Assembly (NCBI GenBank): GCA_003491845.1 | Contig: DNBN01000058.1 | Coordinates: 5,537 to 33,471, forward strand | Source of the DNA: Porticoccaceae bacterium | GTDB taxonomy: Bacteria; Pseudomonadota; Gammaproteobacteria; Pseudomonadales; Porticoccaceae | Direction: 5' to 3' | DNA length: 27,935 bases | Part shown: piece by piece, positions 7,186 through 16,350 of the stretch | How the letters are laid out: every line of letters starts with the position of its first letter | Position numbering within the stretch: the stretch's first letter is position 1 | Notes under the pieces: generated by a model | Seen by the model: only the letters and a program-made list of their open reading frames with translations | Told to the model about the DNA's origin: nothing | The model's database searches: none | Made by a program: the position numbers and the translations under genes

Positions 7186-7585
7186 ACAATTTCTACTCAA
7201 GCCTTCCTCAGTTCAATATTACTTCGGTTTGGCACTGATCGTCTCTATTGCCTGTCTACTGACGGTGATACCTATACCCATTTGGCCCAAGTATATATCT
7301 GTGTCGGCGATGGGTGTTGCATTGATCATTGTCCATTTGCGGTGGTGTGCGCGAGTCAATGAGCTGTTGATTTATCGTTCAGACACTCAGCCCTGGCTGC
7401 TCTTGAGGAAGGGCAAAAAGACGGATTTATTACTTTGCGCAAATCAATTTATTACCGCGACACTAGTGGTGTTGTACTTCAAAACGTCAACGGGCCGCAG
7501 TATTAAATGCTTCGTCACCAGAGATAGGGTGAGCCCCAGAGAGCACCAGCAATTGCGAACATTGTTGATAAGTCGACAGAGCTAA
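7163..7585 (+). CDS. ygfX: YgfX/CptA-family inner-membrane protein
   Basis: A 140-residue protein with two adjacent membrane helices (about 20-38 and 43-60) and a soluble C-terminal domain ending SPREHQQLRTLL. This is the architecture of YgfX (CptA), the partner usually encoded after sdhE. In E. coli it was reported as a membrane toxin affecting cytoskeletal proteins with SdhE (CptB) as its partner, an assignment that is debated. The start is GTG at 7163, inside the sdhE 3' end and 23 bases before that gene ends. No ATG occurs early in the frame. Sequence conservation is low, as usual for this family, so the call leans on topology, length and position. Confidence 0.75.
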   Translation: MKVDRNHKQFLLKPSSVQYYFGLALIVSIACLLTVIPIPIWPKYISVSAMGVALIIVHLRWCARVNELLIYRSDTQPWLLLRKGKKTDLLLCANQFITATLVVLYFKTSTGRSIKCFVTRDRVSPREHQQLRTLLISRQS

Positions 7586-7623
7586 TCTAGATTTTACTTT
7601 TGGTCGACAGCCTTATCCAGCTC

Positions 7624-9216
7624 CTAATAGTTAGGGGGGACCATGATGGTGTCTTGAGCAGTCGATGCTAGCTCAGGATAATCTAAGGTGAAATGTAATC
7701 CGCGGCTTTCTTTGCGCTCCATCGCGCACCGAATTATCAATTCTGAAACGGTGGCTAAATTACGCAACTCTAAAAGATCGCGGGTGACTTTACAGTTGCT
7801 GTAGTATTCTTGGATTTCTTTTTGAAGTAATTTTATTCTATGTTGGGCACGCTCTAAACGTTTGTTGGTTCTTACAATACCGACATAATCCCACATGAAG
7901 CGTCTTAATTCGTCCCAATTGTGTGAGATAACAACGTCTTCATCGGAATGGCTTACTCTTGATTCATCCCATTCAGGGATGAAATCTGACTCCGGTATCT
8001 GATGGATATTTTGGTTGATAGATTGAGCAGCTGCCTGAGCGTAAACTAGACATTCAAGTAGTGAATTGCTCGCCATTCGGTTTGCTCCATGCAGTCCGGT
8101 AAAGGCATTTTCTCCGATAGCATAGAGATTGTGTAAATCTGTTTGACCTTCGTGTCCAACCATAATCCCTCCGCAGGTGTAGTGCGCTGCCGGAACCACT
8201 GGAATGGGATCTAACGTTATGTCGATACCAAAGGACAAGCATTGTTCATAAACGGTGGGGAAGTGGCTCTGAATAAAGTCAGCAGGTTTATGGCTAATGT
8301 CCAGATAAACGCAATCACTACCAAGTCTCTTCATTTCGTGGTCAATCGCTCGGGCTACAACATCTCTTGGAGCAAGCTCGGCATCAGGGTGGAAATTCTG
8401 CATGAATGGACTGCCATCGGGTAGTTGCAAAATAGCACCTTCACCTCGCAAAGCCTCGGTAATAAGAAATGATTTTGCTTTTGGATGATAAAGACATGTC
8501 GGATGAAATTGATTGAATTCCATATTGGCTACGCGACATCCTTTACGCCATGCCATGGCAATCCCATCACCACTAGCTCCATCGGGATTGCTGGTATAAA
8601 GATAAGCTTTGCTGGCCCCTCCAGAGGCTAGAATAACACTTTTAGCTTGAAACAAAGCTATCGCAGATGACTTGATGTCTAACAGATAGGCACCAGTACA
8701 ACGATGGATATTCGTATTTTTATCAGTTTGAGTGACTAAATCAACGGCACAGTACTGTTCAAAAATATCAATGTTCTGAGCAGCTATAACTTGGTCAACC
8801 AGAGTGCCTGTGACTTCTTTTCCAGTTGCATCATTGGTGTGTAAAATTCGACGGTGACTATGTCCGCCCTCTTGAGTGAGATGATAGCTTTGGCGGTCAT
8901 CATCTTGAGTAAAGGCAACCCCCTGTTCAATAAGCCAGCGCACGGCACTGGGTCCATTCTCAACAACTAGCCTCACTGAATCTGCGTGGCACAGACCTGC
9001 ACCTGCAACAAGTGTATCTGTTATGTGAGCATCGGCACTGTCATCTTTGTCAAATACGGCGGCTATGCCCCCCTGAGCCAGCCACGAAGCGCCGGCTTGT
9101 AATGATGCTTTACTGATTAGGGCGATACTTAAATTTTTGTCTAGTTGCAGCGCACTCGTGAGCCCTGCTGCACCACTTCCAATAATAAGCACGTCATATT
9201 GATAGGTTTGTTTCAT
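7624..9216 (-). CDS. nadB: L-aspartate oxidase
   Basis: FAD enzyme oxidising L-aspartate to iminoaspartate, the first step of de novo NAD synthesis; NadA then uses the product. The protein shows the dinucleotide-binding GSGAAG (13-18), then [37 protein letters not shown] and [17 protein letters not shown], all hallmarks of the succinate dehydrogenase/NadB flavoprotein family. The open frame extends to 9258, but I choose ATG 9216 because it gives [15 protein letters not shown] and 530 residues, close to the usual 530-540. A weak -10-like TATATT on the minus strand also lies within the longer version. It is convergent with ygfX (38 bp apart) and divergent from rpoE, as in Pseudomonas and E. coli. 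Confidence 0.96.
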   Translation of the reverse strand: MKQTYQYDVLIIGSGAAGLTSALQLDKNLSIALISKASLQAGASWLAQGGIAAVFDKDDSADAHITDTLVAGAGLCHADSVRLVVENGPSAVRWLIEQGVAFTQDDDRQSYHLTQEGGHSHRRILHTNDATGKEVTGTLVDQVIAAQNIDIFEQYCAVDLVTQTDKNTNIHRCTGAYLLDIKSSAIALFQAKSVILASGGASKAYLYTSNPDGASGDGIAMAWRKGCRVANMEFNQFHPTCLYHPKAKSFLITEALRGEGAILQLPDGSPFMQNFHPDAELAPRDVVARAIDHEMKRLGSDCVYLDISHKPADFIQSHFPTVYEQCLSFGIDITLDPIPVVPAAHYTCGGIMVGHEGQTDLHNLYAIGENAFTGLHGANRMASNSLLECLVYAQAAAQSINQNIHQIPESDFIPEWDESRVSHSDEDVVISHNWDELRRFMWDYVGIVRTNKRLERAQHRIKLLQKEIQEYYSNCKVTRDLLELRNLATVSELIIRCAMERKESRGLHFTLDYPELASTAQDTIMVPPNY

Positions 9217-9329
9217 TATGATGTCACACAAAAAAGAGACTACATGATAATATAACATTCTTATTCTAGCGAACTAATCGCGCGTGATGGTGTCTTTTTT
9301 ATGGATGGCAGAAAAAATGAAGCTGCCCA

Positions 9330-9335
9330 GAACTT
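9330..9335 (+). promoter_or_regulatory. Possible sigma-E/AlgU -35 element upstream of rpoE
   Basis: GAACTT at 9330-9335 matches the sigma-E -35 consensus exactly. The sequences 16-17 bp downstream (TGGGA/GGGAT near 9352-9357) are poor matches to a -10 of the TCTGA/TCCAA type. Autoregulation of rpoE is well known in relatives, but the evidence for this site is only partial. Confidence 0.35.
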
Positions 9336-9373
9336 AACAAACCTACTCAGGTGGGATGAAAACGGATTGCTGA

Positions 9374-9964
9374 ATGGTCGATAAAAATGCACAGGTCTGC
9401 GATCAGCAGCTAGTAGTGCGCGTTCAAAATGGTGATAAGGGTGCATTTGATTTGTTGGTATTAAAATATCAACAAAAAATGCATGCTATCGTCAGTCGAT
9501 TCGTTCGTGACACTGATGATGTTGCGGACGTTGTTCAAGAATCTTTTATTAAAGCCTATAGAGCTCTGCCCAATTTCAGGGGTGATAGTCAGTTTTATAC
9601 TTGGCTTTATAGAATCGGTGTGAATACAGCAAAAAATTACTTAGTGGCTCGTAGTCGGCGGCCACCCTCTTCAGATGTCGACGTTGCTGACGCAGAATAT
9701 TACTCTGGCAATGAGTATCTAAAAGATTTGGGTACGCCTGAAAACAATTTTTTTCGCGATGAACTTGAGTCACTTATTTTAAAAGTTATTGCTGAGTTAC
9801 CTGAAGATCTGAGAACCGCAGTGACGTTGCGTGAATATGAGGGTCTCAGTTACGAGGAAATTGCTCAGATAATGGATTGTCCTGTGGGTACTATTAGATC
9901 TAGAATTTTTCGTGCTAGGGAGTCTATCGACACCCATATTGTGAAGTTAGTTGATAATGACTAA
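9374..9964 (+). CDS. rpoE: Extracytoplasmic-stress sigma factor RpoE/AlgU
   Basis: ECF sigma factor directing RNA polymerase to envelope-stress genes when released from its membrane anti-sigma factor. The 196-residue protein has region 2 at about 20-95, including DVVQESFIKAYRAL, FRGDSQFYTWLYRI and NTAKNYLVARSRRPPSSDVD. Region 4 spans about 130-185, with the helix-turn-helix LSYEEIAQIMDCPVGTIRSR. Identity to E. coli RpoE and Pseudomonas AlgU is high by eye. The start is ATG 9374, with GGA seven bases upstream. It heads the rpoE-mucA-mucB-mucC-mucD cluster and is divergent from nadB. The match is close enough for a firm call; algU is the equivalent Pseudomonas name. Confidence 0.97.
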   Translation: MVDKNAQVCDQQLVVRVQNGDKGAFDLLVLKYQQKMHAIVSRFVRDTDDVADVVQESFIKAYRALPNFRGDSQFYTWLYRIGVNTAKNYLVARSRRPPSSDVDVADAEYYSGNEYLKDLGTPENNFFRDELESLILKVIAELPEDLRTAVTLREYEGLSYEEIAQIMDCPVGTIRSRIFRARESIDTHIVKLVDND

Positions 9965-9973
9965 AGAATCTGT

Positions 9974-10000
9974 GAACCTTTTCGTTTGAAGTCTGTCCAA
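9974..10000 (+). promoter_or_regulatory. Candidate AlgU/sigma-E promoter in front of mucA
   Basis: GAACCT (9974-9979), a 16-bp spacer and TCCAA (9996-10000) fit the Pseudomonas AlgU consensus GAACTT-N16/17-TCCAA with a single mismatch. It lies in the 76-bp rpoE-mucA spacer, with the expected start near 10006 and the mucA ATG at 10041. It would let the sigma factor raise its own anti-sigma factor separately from rpoE. Inference from sequence only. Confidence 0.45.
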
Positions 10001-10040
10001 AGGCTACAAAGAGAAAAACCTTATATTTAGAGGCGCTATA

Positions 10041-10667
10041 ATGAGTCAATATGATAAACAACTTGGAGAGTCGCTGTCGGCCTTGATGGACGGCGAAGCT
10101 AGTGAGCTCGATACGCGTCGGGTCCTTAAAGAGTTGTCAGCTGAAAAGAGTGAGCAGGCTGAACTGTTGCGGGGGAAGTGGCGTCGATACCAAAGTGTAT
10201 CCGCAGTGATGAGCGGGTCTTCCATATCAAATATTGACTACTCTCTAGCGATATCTCAGGCTGTGGCCAAAGAAGACACTTTGACCAAAAGCACGCAGTC
10301 GACCTGGGCACAGTCTTCAGGTCGATTTGTTATTGCCGCTTCAGTAGCTCTGGTAGCCATTTTCGGAGTTCAGCAATTTAATCAACCCTTAGATGTGATA
10401 AATCAATCGTCTGATTTTGCTCAAATTGATGAGATGCCCCTGGACTCCATGATGGGCCCAGTTAACCAGTTCCCGTCAGGGTTTAGTGTGCCCATGAGTA
10501 CAGAGGTGCAAGCAGTAAGTTCCGAGGGTTATTCAGAGGTAGAGGTGCAGGCCTATCTTGGATATATTCTTTCTAAACATGCTTCACAAGCGCCTTATGC
10601 CAGAATGCAAGGCATGCTTCCCTATGCTCGAATTGAAAAGCGCGCACCTGCAGCTCAAGCAGAGTAA
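10041..10667 (+). CDS. mucA: Anti-sigma factor MucA/RseA
   Basis: Single-pass inner-membrane protein that binds and silences RpoE/AlgU and is destroyed by stepwise proteolysis (DegS/AlgW, then RseP) under envelope stress. The 208-residue product has the N-terminal anti-sigma domain ESLSALMDGEASELDTRRVL, including the LSALMDGEA core, then KWRRYQSVSAVM. One membrane helix lies at about 95-111 (RFVIAASVALVAIFGV), followed by a periplasmic tail. The C-terminal YLGYILSKHASQA and LPYARIE resemble the MucB-binding end of Pseudomonas MucA. GAGGC about ten bases before ATG 10041 can serve as ribosome-binding site. The N-terminal domain and the position right after rpoE make the call secure. Confidence 0.93.
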   Translation: MSQYDKQLGESLSALMDGEASELDTRRVLKELSAEKSEQAELLRGKWRRYQSVSAVMSGSSISNIDYSLAISQAVAKEDTLTKSTQSTWAQSSGRFVIAASVALVAIFGVQQFNQPLDVINQSSDFAQIDEMPLDSMMGPVNQFPSGFSVPMSTEVQAVSSEGYSEVEVQAYLGYILSKHASQAPYARMQGMLPYARIEKRAPAAQAE

Positions 10668-10676
10668 TTTCTGATA

Positions 10677-11642
10677 GTGAATAGTCGACTTTCGTTTAAT
10701 TGTGCAGCGATGCTTTGCGTAATGTTTGTTAGTCATTTTGCTATATCACAGCAGTTTACATCAGCTTATGAACTGTTGGCTGAGATGACCAATTCTGCGG
10801 ATAGGCTAAATTATTCAGGTCTTGTGACCTATGAGAAGTCAGGTCGTTTGAAGACTCTGAAAGTTTTACATCTTGCCCGCGACGAAATCAGCTATGAAAA
10901 AATAGTTCATGTAGATGGTCCGAAAGGTGAGTTTGCTCAATGGAGACATCGCGCGGCATGTAAGGGTTTAAATCCGATGATTTCTGGGAATGATCTGCCA
11001 TCGCTTAATGAAGATTCTCTGAAGAGATTTGCAGGATCCTACTCATTTGAAATAAGAGGTCAGTCTCGAGTTGCGAGCCGGATTGGCACCCTTTTGTTTA
11101 TAAAACCTAATGATCAATTCCGCTTGCCTTATATATTAACCATTGATCAACAGTCTAACTTAATACTAAAATCTGTAATCTTAGATTTGTCTGGCAAGCC
11201 GTTAGAACGCTTTCAATTTATTGAAATTGCTATCGGTGGCGATCTTGATTTACTGGAGTTGCCGGCGTCAGCTGCGACAGGGAATAGCAATAGTAATTGT
11301 AATCTTGGATTTATTGAACAAGAACAACGTCAATGGTTGGTTGATTGGGTGCCCCCTGGGTTTGTTATGACTTCGTCTGAGAAAAATGAGGCCACGGATC
11401 ATACAACCATGGTTTTTTCTGATGGTTTAGCCAGTTTCTCAGTATTCGTAATCTCAGGTAGTAAAAGCTCTGGATTACCTAGCTTTACTTCTAGCAGTGG
11501 TGCTACAACTGTGGTCAGCGTAAAGCTTAATCTTGATGGGGCGCCAATAACTGTTTCAGTAGTAGGAGAAATTCCCCAGGCTACGGGTAAAAAAATTGCT
11601 CAATCGATACTTCAATCATCCGAAACGACTAAGACGCCGTAA
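10677..11642 (+). CDS. mucB: Periplasmic sigma-E regulator MucB/RseB
   Basis: Periplasmic protein that binds the C-terminal part of MucA/RseA and shields it from the site-1 protease; lipid or LPS signals displace it. The 321-residue product has a signal peptide (about 1-24, hydrophobic MLCVMFVSHFAIS). An N-terminal lipoprotein-like beta domain follows, with YELLAEMTNSADRLNYSGLV, and FRLPYILTIDQQSNLILKSVI is typical of the family. The C-terminal domain includes WLVDWVPPGFVM and later FSDGLASFSVFV. The start is GTG 10677, nine bases after the mucA stop and without a strong Shine-Dalgarno, so it is probably coupled to mucA. Length matches E. coli RseB (318). A normal, intact member. Confidence 0.93.
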   Translation: MNSRLSFNCAAMLCVMFVSHFAISQQFTSAYELLAEMTNSADRLNYSGLVTYEKSGRLKTLKVLHLARDEISYEKIVHVDGPKGEFAQWRHRAACKGLNPMISGNDLPSLNEDSLKRFAGSYSFEIRGQSRVASRIGTLLFIKPNDQFRLPYILTIDQQSNLILKSVILDLSGKPLERFQFIEIAIGGDLDLLELPASAATGNSNSNCNLGFIEQEQRQWLVDWVPPGFVMTSSEKNEATDHTTMVFSDGLASFSVFVISGSKSSGLPSFTSSSGATTVVSVKLNLDGAPITVSVVGEIPQATGKKIAQSILQSSETTKTP

Positions 11643-11662
11643 ATTTTTAGTAAAGAGGTTTT

Positions 11663-12112
11663 ATGCTGCTTGAAACAGGCACTGTGGTTAGCAAAACAAC
11701 CCATGCGCTAATGGTTGAGACTATCAAAAAAAGTACTTGCGCACACTGCAGCGCTGCGTCTGGTTGCGGTCATGCGGTGTTGTCTAAATTTTCCACAAAT
11801 ACTAATCAAGTTCGTGTCTTATTGGGAAAGTTTTCAACCGAAGATGTTGGTTTGGGTGATGATGTGACCATCGGTGTTCCTGAATATGTTGTTGTCCAGG
11901 GAGCACTTTTGATTTATATGCTGCCTTTGATTTTGTCAATTTCTGGAGCTTGGATATCGGGTTACGGCGTTTCTGGTTTAGAGGGCGATGTAAGCGGCAT
12001 TTTTGGCGCTTTGATGGGTTTCGCTTTAGGAGGGTTTGCAACACGTTTTTGGACGCGGAAAACAAGTGGTGATGAAGCCCGAAATCCAGTGTTAATTGCG
12101 GTAAGTGAGTAA
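11663..12112 (+). CDS. rseC: RseC/MucC family membrane protein
   Basis: Inner-membrane protein of the RseC/MucC family. It is linked to sigma-E regulation and, in E. coli, to the SoxR-reducing system. The 149-residue product has the N-terminal ETGTVVSKTTHALMVET and a cysteine cluster CAHCSAASGCGH (Cys26, Cys29, Cys35) that probably binds a metal or iron-sulfur group. Two membrane helices lie at about 78-99 and 108-129. The start is ATG 11663, preceded by AAGAGG in good position. It sits 20 bp after mucB and 45 bp before mucD, in the Pseudomonas mucABCD order, where the name mucC is used. The exact role of the cysteines is unproven here. Confidence 0.92.
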   Translation: MLLETGTVVSKTTHALMVETIKKSTCAHCSAASGCGHAVLSKFSTNTNQVRVLLGKFSTEDVGLGDDVTIGVPEYVVVQGALLIYMLPLILSISGAWISGYGVSGLEGDVSGIFGALMGFALGGFATRFWTRKTSGDEARNPVLIAVSE

Positions 12113-12157
12113 CTTTTTCTAATGTTTGAATATCAATATTGTTAAACGGGAGTTGTT

Positions 12158-13534
12158 GTGGTTAAAATTTTTATTCGCCTATGCTTTTCATTGTTTGTTT
12201 TTCAGGCGCAAGCCTTTGCTGCCTTGCCAGATTTTGCAACATTGGTTGAGGACGTATCCCCTGCAGTAGTCAAAATTAATACGGTGGGATCTTCAACTCC
12301 AACTGCCGATAATATACCTTCCTTACAGGGTCAAATCCCTGAGATCTTTCGTGAGTTACTTGAGCAACGGCAACGACCGGTTCGACCATCTCAGACTATG
12401 GGGTCTGGATTTGTAGTGTCCTCAGACGGATTCATATTGACGAACCATCACGTGGTTTCTGGTGCTGATAAAATCCAAGTACAATTTGCTGATCGACGGG
12501 AATTCTTGGCAACCATTGTAGGCTCTGACCGTACATCTGATCTGGCACTGCTCAAAATTGACGCTACTGATTTGCTAAGTTTAAAATTTGCCAAGCCCGA
12601 ATCCACAAGAGTTGGTGAGTGGGTGATCGCTATCGGTTCTCCATTTGGATTAGACTATTCAGTAACCGCGGGGATTGTTAGTGCGATTGGAAGATCTTTG
12701 CCAACTGAGAACGGCGAAAATTATGTGCCGTTTATTCAGACGGATGTTGCCATTAACCGAGGTAATTCTGGTGGCCCGTTGTTTAATCTAGATGGTGACG
12801 TGGTCGGCATTAATTCTCAAATTTATTCACCTACTGGAGGCTCGGTAGGATTATCGTTTTCCATTCCTGTAAGCATCGCTATTAATGTTATGGAGCAGCT
12901 GCGTGAAAATGGTCAAGTTAGTCGCGGTTTTCTGGGAGTTGGCATAGAAAATGTGAGCAAAGACCTTGCTCAAGCATTGGGTATGCCTGGGCCTATGGGT
13001 GCGGTCATCAGCAGTGTTGCACCTAAGAGTGCCGCTGCAAAGGGAGGTCTCTTTGAGGGCGATGTCGTGGTAAGTATTAATGGTCAGTCGATTTTGTATG
13101 CAAGTGACTTACCGCATATTGTCGGCTTGATTGAGCCAGATTCAACGATAAAAATTGAAATATTTAGGGAGGGGAAACGTAAAAAGCTTTCTTTGAAAGT
13201 AGGATCTCTGCCTGGTAGTAACCTTGCTCAAATAAAACAAAGCGATGATGGTGATCATCTGGGTTTACGCATTGATGATATTGCTCAAGATGAGTTAAGG
13301 GCTTTAAACTTAGCGGGGGGCATTGAAGTCGTTAGTGTTACAGATAACTCACCGGCTGACGAAACAGGCATCCAGCAGGGCGACATTATTGTCCAGTTAG
13401 GGTTCAGCAAGATAGCCGATGCTGACCAATACCTTAGTATTATTGCTGAGTTACCCACGCAGACTCCAGTGGCAATTCGATTTTACCGGCAGGGTAGAGC
13501 AATTTTTCGAACGATTACTCTTGAAGAAAATTAA
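12158..13534 (+). CDS. mucD: Periplasmic serine protease MucD (DegP/HtrA family)
   Basis: Secreted HtrA-type protease/chaperone that removes misfolded envelope proteins and damps the AlgU response. The 458-residue product has a signal peptide with probable cleavage after QAFA (about 21). The trypsin-like domain carries the triad His98 (TNHHVVSG), Asp128 (TSDLALLKID) and Ser204 (GNSGGPLF). Two PDZ domains follow, at about 255-345 (beginning GFLGVGIENV) and about 365-455 (with GIQQGDIIVQLG). The start is GTG 12158, with ACGGGAG five bases upstream, a strong ribosome-binding site. No promoter is evident in the 45 bp before it. It ends the stress cluster and is followed, 106 bp on, by lepA, as in Pseudomonas. 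Confidence 0.96.
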   Translation: MVKIFIRLCFSLFVFQAQAFAALPDFATLVEDVSPAVVKINTVGSSTPTADNIPSLQGQIPEIFRELLEQRQRPVRPSQTMGSGFVVSSDGFILTNHHVVSGADKIQVQFADRREFLATIVGSDRTSDLALLKIDATDLLSLKFAKPESTRVGEWVIAIGSPFGLDYSVTAGIVSAIGRSLPTENGENYVPFIQTDVAINRGNSGGPLFNLDGDVVGINSQIYSPTGGSVGLSFSIPVSIAINVMEQLRENGQVSRGFLGVGIENVSKDLAQALGMPGPMGAVISSVAPKSAAAKGGLFEGDVVVSINGQSILYASDLPHIVGLIEPDSTIKIEIFREGKRKKLSLKVGSLPGSNLAQIKQSDDGDHLGLRIDDIAQDELRALNLAGGIEVVSVTDNSPADETGIQQGDIIVQLGFSKIADADQYLSIIAELPTQTPVAIRFYRQGRAIFRTITLEEN

Positions 13535-13640
13535 GCAGCACTAGTGATTAATTTTTCTTTAATAGAGCCAAGCGTTCATGGCATCCCAAGCGCAAATGAG
13601 CTAGACTTCGCGCGCTTATTGAAACGGTAGTAAAAAACTT

Positions 13641-15434
13641 TTGTCTGAACTCAGTCATATTAGAAATTTTTCCATCATCGCTCATATTGACCATGGAAAA
13701 TCCACCGTCGCCGACCGATTTATTCAGTTGTGTGGTGGGTTAAGTGAGCGCGAAATGGCCGCGCAAGTGCTCGACAGCATGGACATAGAGCGAGAACGTG
13801 GTATCACCATTAAAGCACAGAGCGTTACTCTGCCGTATACATCTGCAGATGGTAACACCTACCAACTTAATTTTATTGATACGCCAGGTCACGTGGATTT
13901 TTCCTATGAAGTATCTAGATCGCTTGCCGCCTGTGAAGGAGCACTTTTAATCGTCGATGCAGCTCAGGGGGTCGAAGCTCAGTCGGTGGCAAACTGCTAT
14001 ACCGCCATCGCTCAAGGGCTAGAGGTAATTCCTGTACTCAACAAAATGGATTTACCTCAGGCTGAGCCAGAGAAGGTTATTAACGAAATAGAGAACATTA
14101 TTGGTATTGAAGCGAGTGAGGCGGTTCGCTGCAGCGCGAAAACTGGCGAAGGTATCAATGAAATCCTAGAAGAGCTTGTTCGTCAGGTGCCGGCACCGGT
14201 AGGCGATGTGGATGCGCCATTACAGGCGTTAATCATTGATTCTTGGTTTGATAACTATCTGGGTGTTGTTTCACTGGTACGCGTTATGCAAGGCACCTTG
14301 GAGGTTAAAAGTAAAATTATTGCTAAATCTATCGGCAAATCACATGTCGTTGATAGTGTGGGTGTTTTTACGCCAAAGCGTAAAGAGACCGGCCGCTTAC
14401 GCGCTGGCGAGGTTGGCTTTATGGTCGCTGGTATAAAAGATATTTTGGGAGCCCCTGTGGGCGATACAGTGACCACGTTGTCATGTTCTGATATCGACGC
14501 ACTCCCAGGCTTCCAACGAGTAAAACCACAGGTTTACGCAGGTATGTTTCCAGTGGATTCTGATGATTTTGAAGAATTTAGAGAAGCTCTGAGTAAGCTA
14601 GCGGTAAATGATGCATCCTTGTTTTATGAGCCTGAGAGTTCCGATGCACTGGGCTTTGGTTTCCGTTGTGGTTTTCTTGGCATGTTGCATATGGAAATTA
14701 TCCAAGAGCGCCTAGAGAGAGAATATAATCTTGATCTTATCACCACAGCTCCCACAGTTGTTTATGAAATTATCACCGCGAAGGGAGAGACTCTTTATAT
14801 GTCTAATCCATCTGATTTGCCTGATCCCGGTCAGATAGATGAGATGCGTGAACCAATCTGTGAAGCTAACATTCTGGTCCCCAAGGAATATGTTGGTAAT
14901 GTAATCACCCTCTGTGTTGAAAAACGGGGCGTTCAAAAAGATATGCAGTTTATTGGTGGTCAAGTATCTATTAGTTATGAGTTACCCATGAGCGAAGTGG
15001 TTATGGATTTCTTCGATAGACTAAAATCAGTTAGTCGAGGCTTTGCTTCGTTAGATTACAACTTTGTGCGGTTTGAGCAGGCAACATTAGTAAAATTGGA
15101 TATTCTCATTAACGGCGATAGAGTTGATGCCCTAGCGGCGATTACGCACCGAGATCATTCTATTGCCAAAGGGCGTAACCTTGCAGATAAAATGAAAGAA
15201 TTAATTCCTCGTCAAATGTTCGATGTGGCCATTCAAGCGGCCGTTGGTGGCAGTGTGATAGCAAGAACAACAGTCAAGGCATTGCGCAAGAACGTCACTG
15301 CAAAGTGTTATGGTGGTGATGTAACTAGAAAGAAAAAGTTATTAGAGAAGCAAAAAGCTGGCAAGAAACGTATGAAACAGGTTGGAAATGTTGAAATACC
15401 CCAGGATGCTTTTTTGGCAGTGCTAAAAACATAA
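13641..15434 (+). CDS. lepA: Elongation factor 4 (LepA)
   Basis: Ribosome-associated GTPase that acts on stalled or initiating ribosomes (EF4). The 597-residue protein has the G-domain motifs AHIDHGKST (14-22), RGITIKA (53-59), DTPGH (80-84) and NKMDLPQ. The LepA-specific C-terminal domain contains [23 protein letters not shown] and [18 protein letters not shown]. The start must be the TTG at 13641: an in-frame TGA lies at 13620-13622 and no ATG or GTG falls between. The N-terminus [17 protein letters not shown] then aligns residue for residue with Pseudomonas LepA. It lies between mucD and lepB; the 106-bp leader shows no obvious promoter. Intact and typical. Confidence 0.98.
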   Translation: MSELSHIRNFSIIAHIDHGKSTVADRFIQLCGGLSEREMAAQVLDSMDIERERGITIKAQSVTLPYTSADGNTYQLNFIDTPGHVDFSYEVSRSLAACEGALLIVDAAQGVEAQSVANCYTAIAQGLEVIPVLNKMDLPQAEPEKVINEIENIIGIEASEAVRCSAKTGEGINEILEELVRQVPAPVGDVDAPLQALIIDSWFDNYLGVVSLVRVMQGTLEVKSKIIAKSIGKSHVVDSVGVFTPKRKETGRLRAGEVGFMVAGIKDILGAPVGDTVTTLSCSDIDALPGFQRVKPQVYAGMFPVDSDDFEEFREALSKLAVNDASLFYEPESSDALGFGFRCGFLGMLHMEIIQERLEREYNLDLITTAPTVVYEIITAKGETLYMSNPSDLPDPGQIDEMREPICEANILVPKEYVGNVITLCVEKRGVQKDMQFIGGQVSISYELPMSEVVMDFFDRLKSVSRGFASLDYNFVRFEQATLVKLDILINGDRVDALAAITHRDHSIAKGRNLADKMKELIPRQMFDVAIQAAVGGSVIARTTVKALRKNVTAKCYGGDVTRKKKLLEKQKAGKKRMKQVGNVEIPQDAFLAVLKT

Positions 15435-15473
15435 ATAAAACGCTTTATCATCATCGGTGCACAGGTAACAGCA

Positions 15474-16205
15474 ATGAACTTTAATTTTGAATTAATTCTT
15501 ACGATACTGTTTTTAATTACAGGGTTCTTCTGGTTAGCAAATCGATTTCTGTTAAAGCAAGAGGAAGGTGTTGTTGAGTTTTTTGCCTCTCTTGCACCTG
15601 TGCTTGGGTTAGTGTTGATTCTTCGCTCTTTTATTATTGAGCCCTTTCAGATTCCTTCTCGATCTATGGTACCCACATTAAAAGTGGGCGACTTTATCTT
15701 AGTCAGCAAATGGAACTATGGTGTCCGTTTACCGGTGTTAAGAACCAAAATTTTTGAGGTTGGGAAGCCTCAAAGGGGTGATGTTATTGTATTTTTTCCG
15801 CCTCATGAAGATCGCTATTTCATTAAGCGACTGATAGGTCTTCCTGGTGATAAAATTGATGTTTTAAATGGCATGGTTTACGTAAACGATGAATTAGTGC
15901 CGCAGATCGCTGCCGATATTATCGCTGACTCTCCTCGCTCTGTTGTAATGACTGAGAATCTTGATGGTGTTGATCATCTGATCCAAAAGCGTGTGCCGCC
16001 TACGCGGTTAAGTCAACGTTTCTCTGATACTGTCCCAGCGGGCCACTACTTTATGATGGGAGACAGCCGCGACAACTCCAGCGATAGCCGTGTTTGGGGG
16101 CCTGTGCCTGAAGATCGCATCGTTGGGAAAGCTTTTGCTCGATGGATGTTCTGGGACTCTTACAGCAGTATCCCGTCTTTTGAGCGGGCCGGCTCTATTG
16201 AGTGA
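15474..16205 (+). CDS. lepB: Signal peptidase I
   Basis: Inner-membrane protease that removes signal peptides from exported proteins. The 243-residue product has two N-terminal membrane helices (about 5-22 and 39-54). The catalytic serine is in PSRSMVPTL (Ser64) and the general-base lysine in RYFIKRLIGLPGDKI (Lys118). The late motif GHYFMMGDSRDNSSDSRVWG (box E) is complete. It is shorter than E. coli LepB (324) but close to other short gammaproteobacterial forms. ATG 15474 has AGGT about eight bases upstream. It follows lepA by 39 bp, so co-transcription is likely. The DUF4845 gene that follows lepB in Pseudomonas is absent; rnc comes next after 145 bp. Confidence 0.96.
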   Translation: MNFNFELILTILFLITGFFWLANRFLLKQEEGVVEFFASLAPVLGLVLILRSFIIEPFQIPSRSMVPTLKVGDFILVSKWNYGVRLPVLRTKIFEVGKPQRGDVIVFFPPHEDRYFIKRLIGLPGDKIDVLNGMVYVNDELVPQIAADIIADSPRSVVMTENLDGVDHLIQKRVPPTRLSQRFSDTVPAGHYFMMGDSRDNSSDSRVWGPVPEDRIVGKAFARWMFWDSYSSIPSFERAGSIE

Positions 16206-16282
16206 ATGTTGACTGTTATCTTTTTTCCTCCAAAACTCAGGGCATCACTGTTTGAGAATTCAATACACGCAGCTATAGTCAA

Positions 16283-16291
16283 TGCTATGAT
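16283..16291 (+). promoter_or_regulatory. Candidate rnc promoter (extended -10)
   Basis: TGCTATGAT (16283-16291) is an extended -10 match with no clear -35. It lies 59 bp before the rnc start in the 145-bp lepB-rnc spacer. The same nine bases occur at 1401-1409 before the ABC operon. Confidence 0.35.
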
Positions 16292-16350
16292 GCGAGCTAG
16301 CTTAATCCTTCAGAGAACAAAGGTGAAAATTGTAAATCATAGGTACAACT

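Noticed and set aside
9217..9258. N-terminal extension of NadB to the upstream ATG at 9258
   Set aside because: The extra 14 residues ([14 protein letters not shown]) are not part of the family, a -10-like TATATT lies within them, and the ATG at 9216 gives a normal length.
13535..13640. Terminator or promoter in the mucD-lepA spacer
   Set aside because: The palindrome CACTAGTG has no loop, the stem is weak, and no -35/-10 pair stands out.
14712..14963. Minus-strand open frame inside lepA
   Set aside because: It lies wholly within the highly conserved LepA coding sequence and has no recognisable product.
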